Part shown: positions 1-7,486 of the stretch, piece after piece
How the letters are laid out: the number at the start of each line of letters is the position of its first letter
Position numbering within the stretch: position 1 is the first letter of the stretch
Assembly (NCBI GenBank): GCA_016787295.1
Contig: JAEUUX010000164.1
Location: forward strand, 62,001-126,000
Reading direction: 5' to 3'
Length of the DNA stretch: 64,000 nt
DNA from: Chitinophagales bacterium
GTDB lineage: Bacteria > Bacteroidota > Bacteroidia > Chitinophagales > UBA2359
Position numbers and translations under genes: made by a program
The notes under the pieces: generated by a model
The model's database searches: none
The model's input: the letters and a program-made list of their open reading frames with translations, nothing else
Told to the model about the DNA's origin: nothing

Positions 1-1998
1 ATGGCGTTGGATGAAAATGCTGATGAATTAGTATATGCCACTTTTTTTGGCGGAAGCGGAATAGACGAACACGTGGACGGTGGTACGAGCCGTTTCGATA
101 AACAAGGTATTGTATACCAAGCTATTTGCGGTGGTTGTGGTGGTCAAAGCCAAATGCCTACCACCAGCAGCGCATGGTCACAAACCAACAATTCTAACAA
201 CTGCAATTTGGCAGCCGTAAAATTTGACTTTGACATTGCTCCCACTTTCGCTGCCCTCTATGCCAATCCTGCCACTACTGGCTGCGCACCATTCACAGTA
301 CAATTCAACAATGCCAGCAGCAACGCTGTCGAGTATTTTTGGGATTTGGGCAACGGCACCACCACCACCGAAACATCTCCTACTGTCACATACACCGAAA
401 CAGGTAACTACGAAGTTATGTTGATTGCCCGCAATTTGGAAACTTGCAACATCGCCGACACCACCTATACCACCATTAGTGTCGTAGACCCACTATCCTT
501 TAGCGCCGATTTTACGCTTAACATAGATTGTTTTAACCTCAATGTTTCTGCCAATCCTGTTGAGCCAACTAACGCACATATTTGGATATACAGTGATGGT
601 TTTACTACCAACGATGTAGCAGGTTTTCACACCCTGCCCAGCGTTGGGGACTATACCATTACACACATCATTAATAGTACCGTTGTCGGCTGTCCCGCTA
701 CCGATACCGTCACCCAAAGTTTTACGATTCTACCCAGCGTCAATGCAGGTTTTGTTGTCGATACAACACGCGGTTGCATTCCCTATACTGTCACTTTGAA
801 CAACCAAAGTGTTAATACAACTGATTATATATGGAATTTTGGCAATGGACAAACAAGTACCGAACCTAATCCCACTGTCACTTATCCCACACCAGGCTCC
901 TATACTATTAGTTTAATTGCCAATAATCCCAATAGTTGCAACCTGACAGATACTGCTACTTTGTTGGTCATTGCCTTAGATACTATTGTGACCGCCCAAT
1001 TCACCGAAACACTTCCCAATATCTGTGACCCACCTTTGGTAGCTTTTAGTAGCACATCAGGTGATGGACTCGATTACAGTTGGTTTTTTGGTGACGGAAC
1101 AAGCGATATTGGCACAAATGCCACACCAACACATCTATATCCTGCTCCTGGCACCTACAACGTGACTTTGATTGTTGACTCGCCCTGTGCCGACCCCGAT
1201 ACCATGCAACGTAGCCTCACTATCCTACCACCGCCCTTGGTAGATGCCACTTTGAGCGTCACGCCCGATAGTGGTTGTCCGCCTTTGGACGTGAGTATGA
1301 CCGCCACCGGCAATGCTACCATTTATCTTTGGGATTTGGGCGATGGCACTACCGCCACAGGCACCAATGTAAGCCATCAATACACCAATTCAGGCAGTTA
1401 TACTATCACCCTCAACGCCATAGATTCTACTACTTGCAATATTGTCGATATTTCCACAGCAACTATAGAAGTTTATGTATTTGCTCATGCCGACTTTTCG
1501 ATGAACACCGACACCATCGAAGCCACCGACCCTGTCGATTTCACCAACTTAAGCACCAATGCCACAAGTTATCTCTGGAACTTTGGTGATGGCACCACCT
1601 CCACTGACACCAATCCACAACACACCTATACCATAGCAGGCACTTATACTGTTTGTCTAACGGCTATGAACGAGCAACATTGTGATGATGACACTTGTCA
1701 AATTGTGACCGTTATACCACGAATCTATACAGGTATTCCCAATGTTTTTTCACCCAATAATGACCAATTGAACGATATATTATATGTCGAAGGCAGAGCA
1801 GGCATATCGGTCATGGATTTACGGATATATAACCGTTGGGGAGAATTGGTATTCGAAACCACCGACCCACAAGCTGGATGGGACGGCACCTATAAAGGTG
1901 TGCAACAAGAAATAGACAGTTATGCCTATATTTTTTCAGCCACACTCGTCAGCGGACGCACTATTAAAGGACAAGGAAACGTGACAATTATGCGTTAA
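1..1998 (+). CDS. PKD-repeat surface protein with T9SS type-B C-terminal domain, 5'-truncated by window edge
   Basis: The 665 visible residues are the end of a large secreted adhesin-like protein. The first ~45 residues (FFGGSGIDE, then DKQGIVYQ) resemble an SBBP-type beta-propeller repeat, so the ATG at base 1 is probably internal and the gene starts outside the window. About six PKD-like domains follow (roughly residues 78-570), most carrying the WxFGDGT/WDLGNGT core and a Y/H-x-Y-x3-G-x-Y-x-V/I strand; the second is degenerate. Residues ~575-665 (NVFSPNNDQLND, then IYNRWGELVFET, then the VTIMR end) match the gliding-motility-associated C-terminal domain that directs type IX secretion (type-B signal). 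Many Cys residues sit in the PKD domains. A surface location is inferred from the family; the ligand is unknown. No partner PorP gene follows here. Confidence 0.85.
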   Translation: MALDENADELVYATFFGGSGIDEHVDGGTSRFDKQGIVYQAICGGCGGQSQMPTTSSAWSQTNNSNNCNLAAVKFDFDIAPTFAALYANPATTGCAPFTVQFNNASSNAVEYFWDLGNGTTTTETSPTVTYTETGNYEVMLIARNLETCNIADTTYTTISVVDPLSFSADFTLNIDCFNLNVSANPVEPTNAHIWIYSDGFTTNDVAGFHTLPSVGDYTITHIINSTVVGCPATDTVTQSFTILPSVNAGFVVDTTRGCIPYTVTLNNQSVNTTDYIWNFGNGQTSTEPNPTVTYPTPGSYTISLIANNPNSCNLTDTATLLVIALDTIVTAQFTETLPNICDPPLVAFSSTSGDGLDYSWFFGDGTSDIGTNATPTHLYPAPGTYNVTLIVDSPCADPDTMQRSLTILPPPLVDATLSVTPDSGCPPLDVSMTATGNATIYLWDLGDGTTATGTNVSHQYTNSGSYTITLNAIDSTTCNIVDISTATIEVYVFAHADFSMNTDTIEATDPVDFTNLSTNATSYLWNFGDGTTSTDTNPQHTYTIAGTYTVCLTAMNEQHCDDDTCQIVTVIPRIYTGIPNVFSPNNDQLNDILYVEGRAGISVMDLRIYNRWGELVFETTDPQAGWDGTYKGVQQEIDSYAYIFSATLVSGRTIKGQGNVTIMR

Positions 1999-2040
1999 TA
2001 GGCGAAACAAGTTAATTAATTCCGTTATTTTGGCGACTTA

Positions 2041-2074
2041 TTGTGCTTTTTTTGGGAAAAACACCTTACTTTTG
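2041..2074 (+). promoter_or_regulatory. Bacteroidota-type promoter for the restriction-modification pair
   Basis: TACTTTTG at 2067-2074 matches the -7 core TAnnTTTG, and a TTG at 2041-2043 lies 23 nt upstream as a possible -33 element. The site lies between the end of the PKD gene and the endonuclease. Transcription would begin just after it, which rules out the TTG codon at 2041 as a start and favours ATG 2146. Confidence 0.5.
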
Positions 2075-2145
2075 CAGCGGACTTGAGTTGTTTAGCATTA
2101 AAAATACAAGGTTCAACAAAAAATCATAAAAAGCAGTTTTGGCAG

Positions 2146-3024
2146 ATGGTAAATCGAAAAATCTATTTCGCAGATTACAAGTCAGAAGCACATAACTGGA
2201 TAACACTTGCAGGAGGCGAGTATTATCCCGATGTGCTTAAAGACGCTGTTGAGTTATACACGCCAGTATTAGTAGTATTTGGACAATTACTCAAAAAATC
2301 TCATAGTGCTACGCATCTATTTGAACAAGTTTGCGAACTAAAAGAGCAATGGATACGCATACAGTTAGCACGCATATTCCGAAAATATGTTAGCCCTGAT
2401 TTACCTGTTGAAATGCTGAAAAAAAAAACACAAGTACAAGATATTTGCCAACGTTTTAGCAAGTCCTTTCGTCCTATCAATGAAGTACAAAGAGCATTTT
2501 TAAGCCGACCTTTAGCCGATGAAGTAATTTGTGCTTTGTTATGGGAATACAAGGATAGAGGTAAGAAAGGCTACGACCTTACAGAAAGACTGTTTAATCT
2601 ATTAGCAATTCAACTACCAACACTAACTTTAAAAGGTCCTCAAAGAGCAGGTAAAGATGTGCTGATGAAAGAAATTTTTGAAGATTACCCCAACCCTAAA
2701 CGTCCTGTAGATTTTGTAATTTATGAAGGCGAGCGCGTTTTAGCGATTGGTTTGGCACGATATGACGGTGACAGAGGCGGTGCGCAAGAAGATGACCGAA
2801 CAGGAGGTTATACTAATTGTGCGGACGAGATACTTAATTATGCAAAAAGCAAACACCCTAAATTGAAACTCATTTTTGTTAATGATGGTCCAGGGCTTCT
2901 ATTAGGGTCAATGTGGGATGATTATGCCAACTTAGAAAACCGCACAGATTGGCAAGACAAAATAATGGTAACAACGCTACGAATGATACCTGACCGTTTA
3001 ACTTTAACTTGGCTAAAATCATAA
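2146..3024 (+). CDS. Putative type II restriction endonuclease
   Basis: This 292-residue protein lies 3 bp upstream of a DNA methyltransferase gene, the normal arrangement of a type II restriction-modification pair. It has no helicase or membrane features. The most conserved-looking stretch is residues ~186-218: PVDFVIYEGE, then GLARYD, then DRGGAQEDDR. The acidic D189 followed by a beta-strand fits a PD-(D/E)XK-type core, although the expected ExK is not cleanly present (GLAR stands in its place). I recall the GLARYD/DRGGAQEDDR block from annotated restriction endonucleases, but cannot name the recognition site. Start: ATG 2146 is chosen because a promoter core lies at 2067-2074, downstream of the alternative TTG at 2041. 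The role as endonuclease is inferred mainly from context plus this motif. Confidence 0.6.
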   Translation: MVNRKIYFADYKSEAHNWITLAGGEYYPDVLKDAVELYTPVLVVFGQLLKKSHSATHLFEQVCELKEQWIRIQLARIFRKYVSPDLPVEMLKKKTQVQDICQRFSKSFRPINEVQRAFLSRPLADEVICALLWEYKDRGKKGYDLTERLFNLLAIQLPTLTLKGPQRAGKDVLMKEIFEDYPNPKRPVDFVIYEGERVLAIGLARYDGDRGGAQEDDRTGGYTNCADEILNYAKSKHPKLKLIFVNDGPGLLLGSMWDDYANLENRTDWQDKIMVTTLRMIPDRLTLTWLKS

Positions 3025-3027
3025 AAA

Positions 3028-4218
3028 ATGGCAACAGGAAACCCTATAAATTCTTGGCAATCCAATAACAATATTGTGAGCTTACAAATACACAAGCCCA
3101 CTGACAATACTGTTTATTTACAATACGAAGGAAAAAAGGCAGAAGCAGAAATTCTACTAAACAAACAAATAATTGACTACATCACCACCTATCCTTTACT
3201 CACTACGCAAGGGAAAAACGAACTAAAACAACTGTATTTTAGTGATAACTTAAATGCACTATATAGTTTTTTAGAAAATGAGCAAATAAAAGGCAAGGTA
3301 AACTTAATTTACATTGATCCACCTTATGCCACCCAAAGCGTTTTTCAAACCCATGCCCAACAAGATGCCTACACTGATTTGCTGACAGGTGCAGCATATT
3401 TTGAATTTTTGCGTGAACGTTTAATTTTATTGCGTGAATTGCTCGCTCCCACAGGTTCTATTTATGTTCATTTGGATAGCAATGCTGTTTTTGAAACAAA
3501 AATGCTAATGGATGAAGTTTTCGGGGCAAAAAATTTTAGAAATCTAATAACACGCAAAAAATGTAATTCTAAAAATTATACCCGAAAATCTTATGGAAAT
3601 ATTAGCGACTATATTTTATTCTATACCAAAACAGACAACTACACTTGGAACAGACCTTTTGATAGTTGGGAACAGGAAAAAATTATCAAAGAATTTCCTT
3701 GTGTAGAGAAAGAAACTAATCGCCGATACAAAAAAGTACCCATTCATGCACCAGGCATCCGCAACGGCGAAACAGGTGGCGAATGGCGCGGAATGCTGCC
3801 TCCCAAAGGCAAACATTGGCAATATACACCTGAAAAATTAGACGAATTAGACAAAAAAGGCGAAATTTATTGGTCACCCACAGGTAATCCTCGCCGAAAG
3901 GTTTATTTTGATAATAGCAACGGTATTCCTGTTCAGGATATTTGGACGGCATATTTAGATGCGTATAACCAAAATGTCAAAGTAACAGGCTATCCCACCG
4001 AAAAAAATTTAAGTTTACTACAACGTATCATTGAAACATCGACCAACAAAAACGACTTGGTATTAGATTGCTTTTGTGGCTCAGGTACAACCCTTGTAGC
4101 CGCCGATTTGCTATCACGCAACTGGATAGGTGTAGATAGCAGCCAAAATGCCATTGATACCATAATCCAAAGGTTAAAAGAAGAGCTAATTTACGATTTT
4201 TCATTACATCAAACATGA
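3028..4218 (+). CDS. Site-specific DNA methyltransferase (beta-class, N6-adenine or N4-cytosine)
   Basis: A 396-residue amino-methyltransferase that should protect host DNA from the upstream endonuclease. The catalytic motif IV DPPY is at residues 97-100 (LIYIDPPYATQ). The SAM-binding motif I, FCGSG, is at residues 349-353 within LVLDCFCGSGTTLVAA near the C-terminus. Motif IV before motif I, with the target-recognition region between, defines the beta class. The middle contains GEIYWSPTGNPRRKVY and DIW, then a TGYPTEKN stretch before motif I, common in Mod-like and type II beta-class enzymes. The gene begins 3 bp after the endonuclease stop, so the two are cotranscribed. Target base and sequence cannot be read from the sequence. 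Confidence 0.88.
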   Translation: MATGNPINSWQSNNNIVSLQIHKPTDNTVYLQYEGKKAEAEILLNKQIIDYITTYPLLTTQGKNELKQLYFSDNLNALYSFLENEQIKGKVNLIYIDPPYATQSVFQTHAQQDAYTDLLTGAAYFEFLRERLILLRELLAPTGSIYVHLDSNAVFETKMLMDEVFGAKNFRNLITRKKCNSKNYTRKSYGNISDYILFYTKTDNYTWNRPFDSWEQEKIIKEFPCVEKETNRRYKKVPIHAPGIRNGETGGEWRGMLPPKGKHWQYTPEKLDELDKKGEIYWSPTGNPRRKVYFDNSNGIPVQDIWTAYLDAYNQNVKVTGYPTEKNLSLLQRIIETSTNKNDLVLDCFCGSGTTLVAADLLSRNWIGVDSSQNAIDTIIQRLKEELIYDFSLHQT

Positions 4219-4310
4219 AATCTGTACGGTTACACACCTACAAATACCTCTTAACACAACAAATTTCTCATCGCTTCTATATATCTTCCCATCTATCCAA
4301 AAAAACATCC

Positions 4311-5138
4311 ATGCAAACGTCACTTTGGGCAGTTATCTTAGGTGGCTCCAGCGGTATGGGTTTAGCTACCGCCAAAAAATTAGCCTCCGAAGGATACCAC
4401 ATCTTTATTGCACACCGCGACCGCAAAGCGGCAATGACCACTATCAACGCCGAATTTGACCAAATACGGCAACACTCTATCCAATTTGCCGCTATCAATG
4501 CCGATGCCCTGTCCGAAGACGGGCAGCAGCAAATCATGGCAGCTCTACAAACAGCCTTGGGCAACGAAGGAAAAGTCAAACTACTCTTCCATTCCATCGC
4601 ATTGGGCAACCTAAAACCTTTGGCTATTCCCCCAAATCTTAGCGAAGCGGATATCGACAACACCCCATTATACCAAAAAGAGCCCCTCTCCCACGAAGAC
4701 TTTAACCAAACCATCTATGCCATGGCAACAAGTTTGGTCACTTGGTCACAATTGCTCCTCAATGGACAACACTTTGCCAACCGTTCCCGCATTTTGGGAA
4801 TGACCAGCGAAGGAGGCACCCGAGCGTGGCTGGGCTATGCCGCTGTGGGTGCAGCAAAAGCAGCCTTAGAATCCATCGTCCGAGCTATGGCAGTGGAGTT
4901 AGCACCCCACCAAATAACCACCAACGTCCTCAATGCAGGCGTAACCGACACACCTGCTTTGCGCCTTATTCCGGGCAGCGACCAAATGAAATCCACCGCC
5001 ATTCAACGCAACCCATTCCACCGCCTCACCACCCCCGAAGATGTAGCCAACGTAGTATACCTCTTGTGTCGCCCCGAAGCCGATTGGATAAACGGCTCCA
5101 TCATACGCGTCGACGGTGGCGAACAAATTGTAGGATAA
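4311..5138 (+). CDS. Enoyl-ACP reductase-like SDR (FabI/FabL type)
   Basis: A 275-residue short-chain dehydrogenase. The N-terminal nucleotide-binding motif is GGSSGMG (residues 11-17). A FabI-like block LLFHSIA (91-97) is present, and the active site is Y176-x6-K183 (YAAVGAAK). That spacing is typical of FabI/FabL enoyl-ACP reductases; classical SDRs have Y-x3-K. The C-terminal NAG...T and RVDGGE blocks are usual for the family. The likely role is NAD(P)H-dependent reduction of an enoyl-ACP or related acyl intermediate. ATG 4311 is preferred over ATG 4215: the extra 32 residues have no family counterpart and overlap the methyltransferase end. A hot-dog dehydratase follows after 12 bp, so these are probably one operon. 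The exact substrate is inferred, and a ketoreductase role is possible. Confidence 0.75.
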   Translation: MQTSLWAVILGGSSGMGLATAKKLASEGYHIFIAHRDRKAAMTTINAEFDQIRQHSIQFAAINADALSEDGQQQIMAALQTALGNEGKVKLLFHSIALGNLKPLAIPPNLSEADIDNTPLYQKEPLSHEDFNQTIYAMATSLVTWSQLLLNGQHFANRSRILGMTSEGGTRAWLGYAAVGAAKAALESIVRAMAVELAPHQITTNVLNAGVTDTPALRLIPGSDQMKSTAIQRNPFHRLTTPEDVANVVYLLCRPEADWINGSIIRVDGGEQIVG

Positions 5139-5150
5139 AATAATACCAAA

Positions 5151-5588
5151 ATGTATCAACACCTCTTAGACGCACTGCCCTACAGCCGTCCTTTTTTGTT
5201 TGTCGACCACATCGACGAAATATCCGACCAACACATCACAGGGCGATACACCTACCGCACCGACGAAACCTTCTATGAAGGACATTTCAAAAACAACCCT
5301 GTCACTCCCGGCGTTATTCTCATCGAAACTATGGCACAAATTGGCGGAGTCCTATTAGGTTTCCATCTCTTGGGCAGCGCCATGCACCAATATCAACCAC
5401 TTTTTACCCACATCGAAAACGCCGAATTTTTGGGAACCGTATTGCCCAACACCACTGTTATTGTCACTGCCCAAAAGCAATACTTCAGGCGCAACGTCCT
5501 GAAAGTTGCTGCCGAAATGACCAATACCAACGGCACTCCCCTTTGCAATTGCACCATTAGCTGCCAATTTGTTGAGCGAAAAACATAG
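5151..5588 (+). CDS. FabZ-like 3-hydroxyacyl-ACP dehydratase (hot-dog fold)
   Basis: This 145-residue protein matches the FabZ/FabA hot-dog family. It has LPYSRPFLFVD near the N-terminus (FabZ: LPHRYPFLLVD), then the active-site His in YEGHF (H45), NPVTPGV and the catalytic Glu in IETMAQIGG (E59). Both catalytic residues are present. It should dehydrate 3-hydroxyacyl thioesters carried on an ACP. It sits 12 bp after the FabL-type reductase and upstream of two ketosynthases, so the four genes could supply elongation, dehydration and reduction of one acyl chain. No acyl carrier protein or ketoreductase is seen beside them, so primary metabolism genes elsewhere may provide these. It may be a dedicated second copy rather than the housekeeping fabZ. 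Confidence 0.8.
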   Translation: MYQHLLDALPYSRPFLFVDHIDEISDQHITGRYTYRTDETFYEGHFKNNPVTPGVILIETMAQIGGVLLGFHLLGSAMHQYQPLFTHIENAEFLGTVLPNTTVIVTAQKQYFRRNVLKVAAEMTNTNGTPLCNCTISCQFVERKT

Positions 5589-5629
5589 CAAACATCAAAA
5601 TAATTATTTTTTGGGCGTTCCCTGGCGGG

Positions 5630-5727
5630 CGGGCTGCTGCGGGCTTCGCTACGCTTGGTGCTGCGTTGCTCTCCGCACTGGCTAACGCCACCCTCCGCAT
5701 CCCTAACGCGCTTCGCCATTCGAACAA
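5630..5727 (-). repeat. Dispersed GC-rich repeat, copy 1 (inverted relative to copy 2)
   Basis: These 98 bp are the exact reverse complement of 22818-22915, with no mismatch. By hand count the element is about 64% G+C, clearly above its AT-rich flanks. It begins 42 bp after the FabZ-like stop and ends 77 bp before the ketosynthase start. Similarity continues with small indels on the 5610-5629 side (TTTTTTGGGCGTT...CCC). Internally GCGTTAG, GCGAAGC and GCGGAG recur, so it is repetitive and could fold. A frame reading MAKRVRDAEGG is open in one direction, but this is more likely a composition effect than a gene. Confidence 0.9.
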
Positions 5728-5804
5728 TATCCACCTAACATTTTTTTGGAGGCGGGCTAACGCCTTGCCCATCATTCCAACAACAAAAAACCTATATAAA
5801 TAGC

Positions 5805-7100
5805 ATGAATCGTAGAGTTGTCGTCACAGGCATGGGCATAGTAGCACCCAACGGCACAGGTGTAGCCAATTTCAATACAGCATTGCAACGTGGCGAGTCG
5901 GGTATTCGCTTCATTGAAGAACTCAAAAACCTCAATTTCAATTGCCAAATTGGTGGTGTTCCAACCATCGACAACAATGCCTTAGCCCCATATCTTCCGA
6001 GCTACAACATCGAAACATTAAGTTTGGTTGTTCGCTATGCTTGCTTGGCAGCCATCGAAGCATGGCAAGACGCAGGACTCAGTGTCCCCGACATTGATAG
6101 CCCCGAACCGAATTGGGACACCGGACTAATCTTAGGCACAGGATTAGCTGCCCTCGATGTCATTGGACAAAAAAATGTGCCTTTAGTAGATGCAGGCAAA
6201 ATCAAACGTTTGGGTAGTACCATGATAGAACAAATCATGGTTAGTGGCAATAGCGCCTACGTATCAGGTATTTTAGCATTGGGCAACCAAGTAAGCACCA
6301 TTTCGAGCGCATGTAGCACAGGCACCGAAGCCCTAATTTCTGCCTATATGCGTGTTCGCGACGGCAAAGCCAACCGCATGTTGGCAGGCGGCTCCGAAGC
6401 CTACACACCCTACATTTGGGGCGGCTTCGACTCGATGCGCGTCATGAACGGCAATTCCAATGCCGACCCCACAGCAGGCTCCAAACCCATGAGCGCCAAT
6501 GCCAACGGCTTTGTGCCGGGAGCAGGAGCAGGTATCCTTATTTTAGAAGAACTGGAGACAGCATTGGCACGTGGTGCAAAAATCTATGCCGAGATAGTAG
6601 GCGGAGCAGTCAATTGTGGCGGACAACGCATGGGAGGCTCCATGACCGCACCCAACTCAATAGCCGTGCAACATTGCATCAAAGCAGCAATGCAAGATGG
6701 CAACATACAAACCCACCAAATTGATGCCATTAGCGGACACCTTAGCTCCACCATGGCAGACCCCGTAGAGGTCAACAATTGGGCAGAAGCATTAGGACGC
6801 ACAGGCTCCGATTTTCCCTATATCAACTCCACCAAATCCTTGGTAGGACATTGCCTTGGAGCAGCAGGCGCTATCGAAAGCATTGCAGCGGTATTGCAAA
6901 TCCATCAAGGGTTTATGCACCCTTCTCTCAATGCCAATCCCGTTCACGAAAAAATTCAACAAACCATCGATATCTCCAAGTGTATTCCTAATAACACTTT
7001 ATATCTTCCCGAAATAAATTATTTAGCCAAAGCAAGTTTTGGTTTTGGCGATGTAAACAGTTGTATTATTTTTAAAAAACACAATCTTGACTTTCGCTAA
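5805..7100 (+). CDS. Beta-ketoacyl-ACP synthase family protein, paralog 1
   Basis: A 431-residue FabF/KAS-II-type condensing enzyme. The nucleophile is C170 in SSACSTG. The two His positions are H312 in SGHLSSTMADP and H349 in NSTKSLVGHCLGAAG, with K344. The Cys-His-His triad is therefore complete. The first His motif, GHLSST, departs from the usual AHGTST of FabF and is shared with the next ketosynthase (GHLTAT). The end of the protein (FKKHNLDFR) is four residues longer than that of the paralog (FKKYN), and this extension coincides with an inverted-repeat arm at 7085-7105. It is expected to extend an acyl-ACP with malonyl-ACP in concert with the upstream reductase and dehydratase. The product is unknown; a specialised fatty acid, aryl-polyene-like or other polyketide-type chain is possible. 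Confidence 0.85.
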   Translation: MNRRVVVTGMGIVAPNGTGVANFNTALQRGESGIRFIEELKNLNFNCQIGGVPTIDNNALAPYLPSYNIETLSLVVRYACLAAIEAWQDAGLSVPDIDSPEPNWDTGLILGTGLAALDVIGQKNVPLVDAGKIKRLGSTMIEQIMVSGNSAYVSGILALGNQVSTISSACSTGTEALISAYMRVRDGKANRMLAGGSEAYTPYIWGGFDSMRVMNGNSNADPTAGSKPMSANANGFVPGAGAGILILEELETALARGAKIYAEIVGGAVNCGGQRMGGSMTAPNSIAVQHCIKAAMQDGNIQTHQIDAISGHLSSTMADPVEVNNWAEALGRTGSDFPYINSTKSLVGHCLGAAGAIESIAAVLQIHQGFMHPSLNANPVHEKIQQTIDISKCIPNNTLYLPEINYLAKASFGFGDVNSCIIFKKHNLDFR

Positions 7101-7353
7101 AAAATATGGGCAAAAAACAAATTAAAATACTTAGGTCAAAGTCCTGTTTTACGCCTCAAATACGTGAAGATAATGCGCAGAACGCTAAAATACTGTCACT
7201 TTTGACCTATTTTTGTTGTAATAGAGCTTCAACGATACAACATGTCGATTAGCAAATCTGTCCATCCGAGTACAAAAGAACCCTTTCATGCTAAATGTAG
7301 CCTCAAAATACCCGAATCTTTTTTTCGAGTTAATTTTTTAGCGAAAGGTAAGA
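7085..7353. repeat. Inverted-repeat-bounded segment between the two ketosynthase genes
   Basis: Arms 7085-7105 and 7333-7353 are inverted copies matching at 19 of 21 positions, with an uninterrupted 15-nt match (CTTTCGCTAAAAAAT against its complement). Inside lies a second inverted pair, TTAGGTCAAAGT at 7131-7142 and ACTTTTGACCTA at 7198-7209. The left arm overlaps the last codons of the upstream ketosynthase. No transposase ORF fits inside and I see no clear target-site duplication. It may be a MITE-like remnant or a structured intergenic RNA. This 386-bp gap (7101-7486) otherwise holds only the promoter at 7360-7388. Confidence 0.55.
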
Positions 7354-7359
7354 CAATAA

Positions 7360-7388
7360 TTGATAATATCTTAAATACATTAACTTTG
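7360..7388 (+). promoter_or_regulatory. Bacteroidota-type promoter for the second ketosynthase
   Basis: TTG at 7360-7362 is followed after 18 nt by TAACTTTG at 7381-7388, matching the TTTG/TAnnTTTG promoter pattern. It lies about 100 bp before ATG 7487 and just outside the right inverted-repeat arm. The second ketosynthase may thus be transcribed separately from the first. Confidence 0.55.
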
Positions 7389-7486
7389 TTACTATGTTTA
7401 CATATACTGCTCATGTCGTTTGGTTCATTCAGTAGATGCACGACCAAATGAAAATCAAATTCTTATTTCTAAAATAATACAATTTT

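Noticed and set aside
1-3. ATG at base 1 as a true start codon
   Set aside because: The sequence after it is in mid-domain (SBBP-like repeat) with no signal peptide, which a T9SS cargo needs.
7242-7451. 69-codon plus-strand frame between the ketosynthases
   Set aside because: It spans an inverted-repeat arm and the promoter of the next gene, and its product has no recognisable features.
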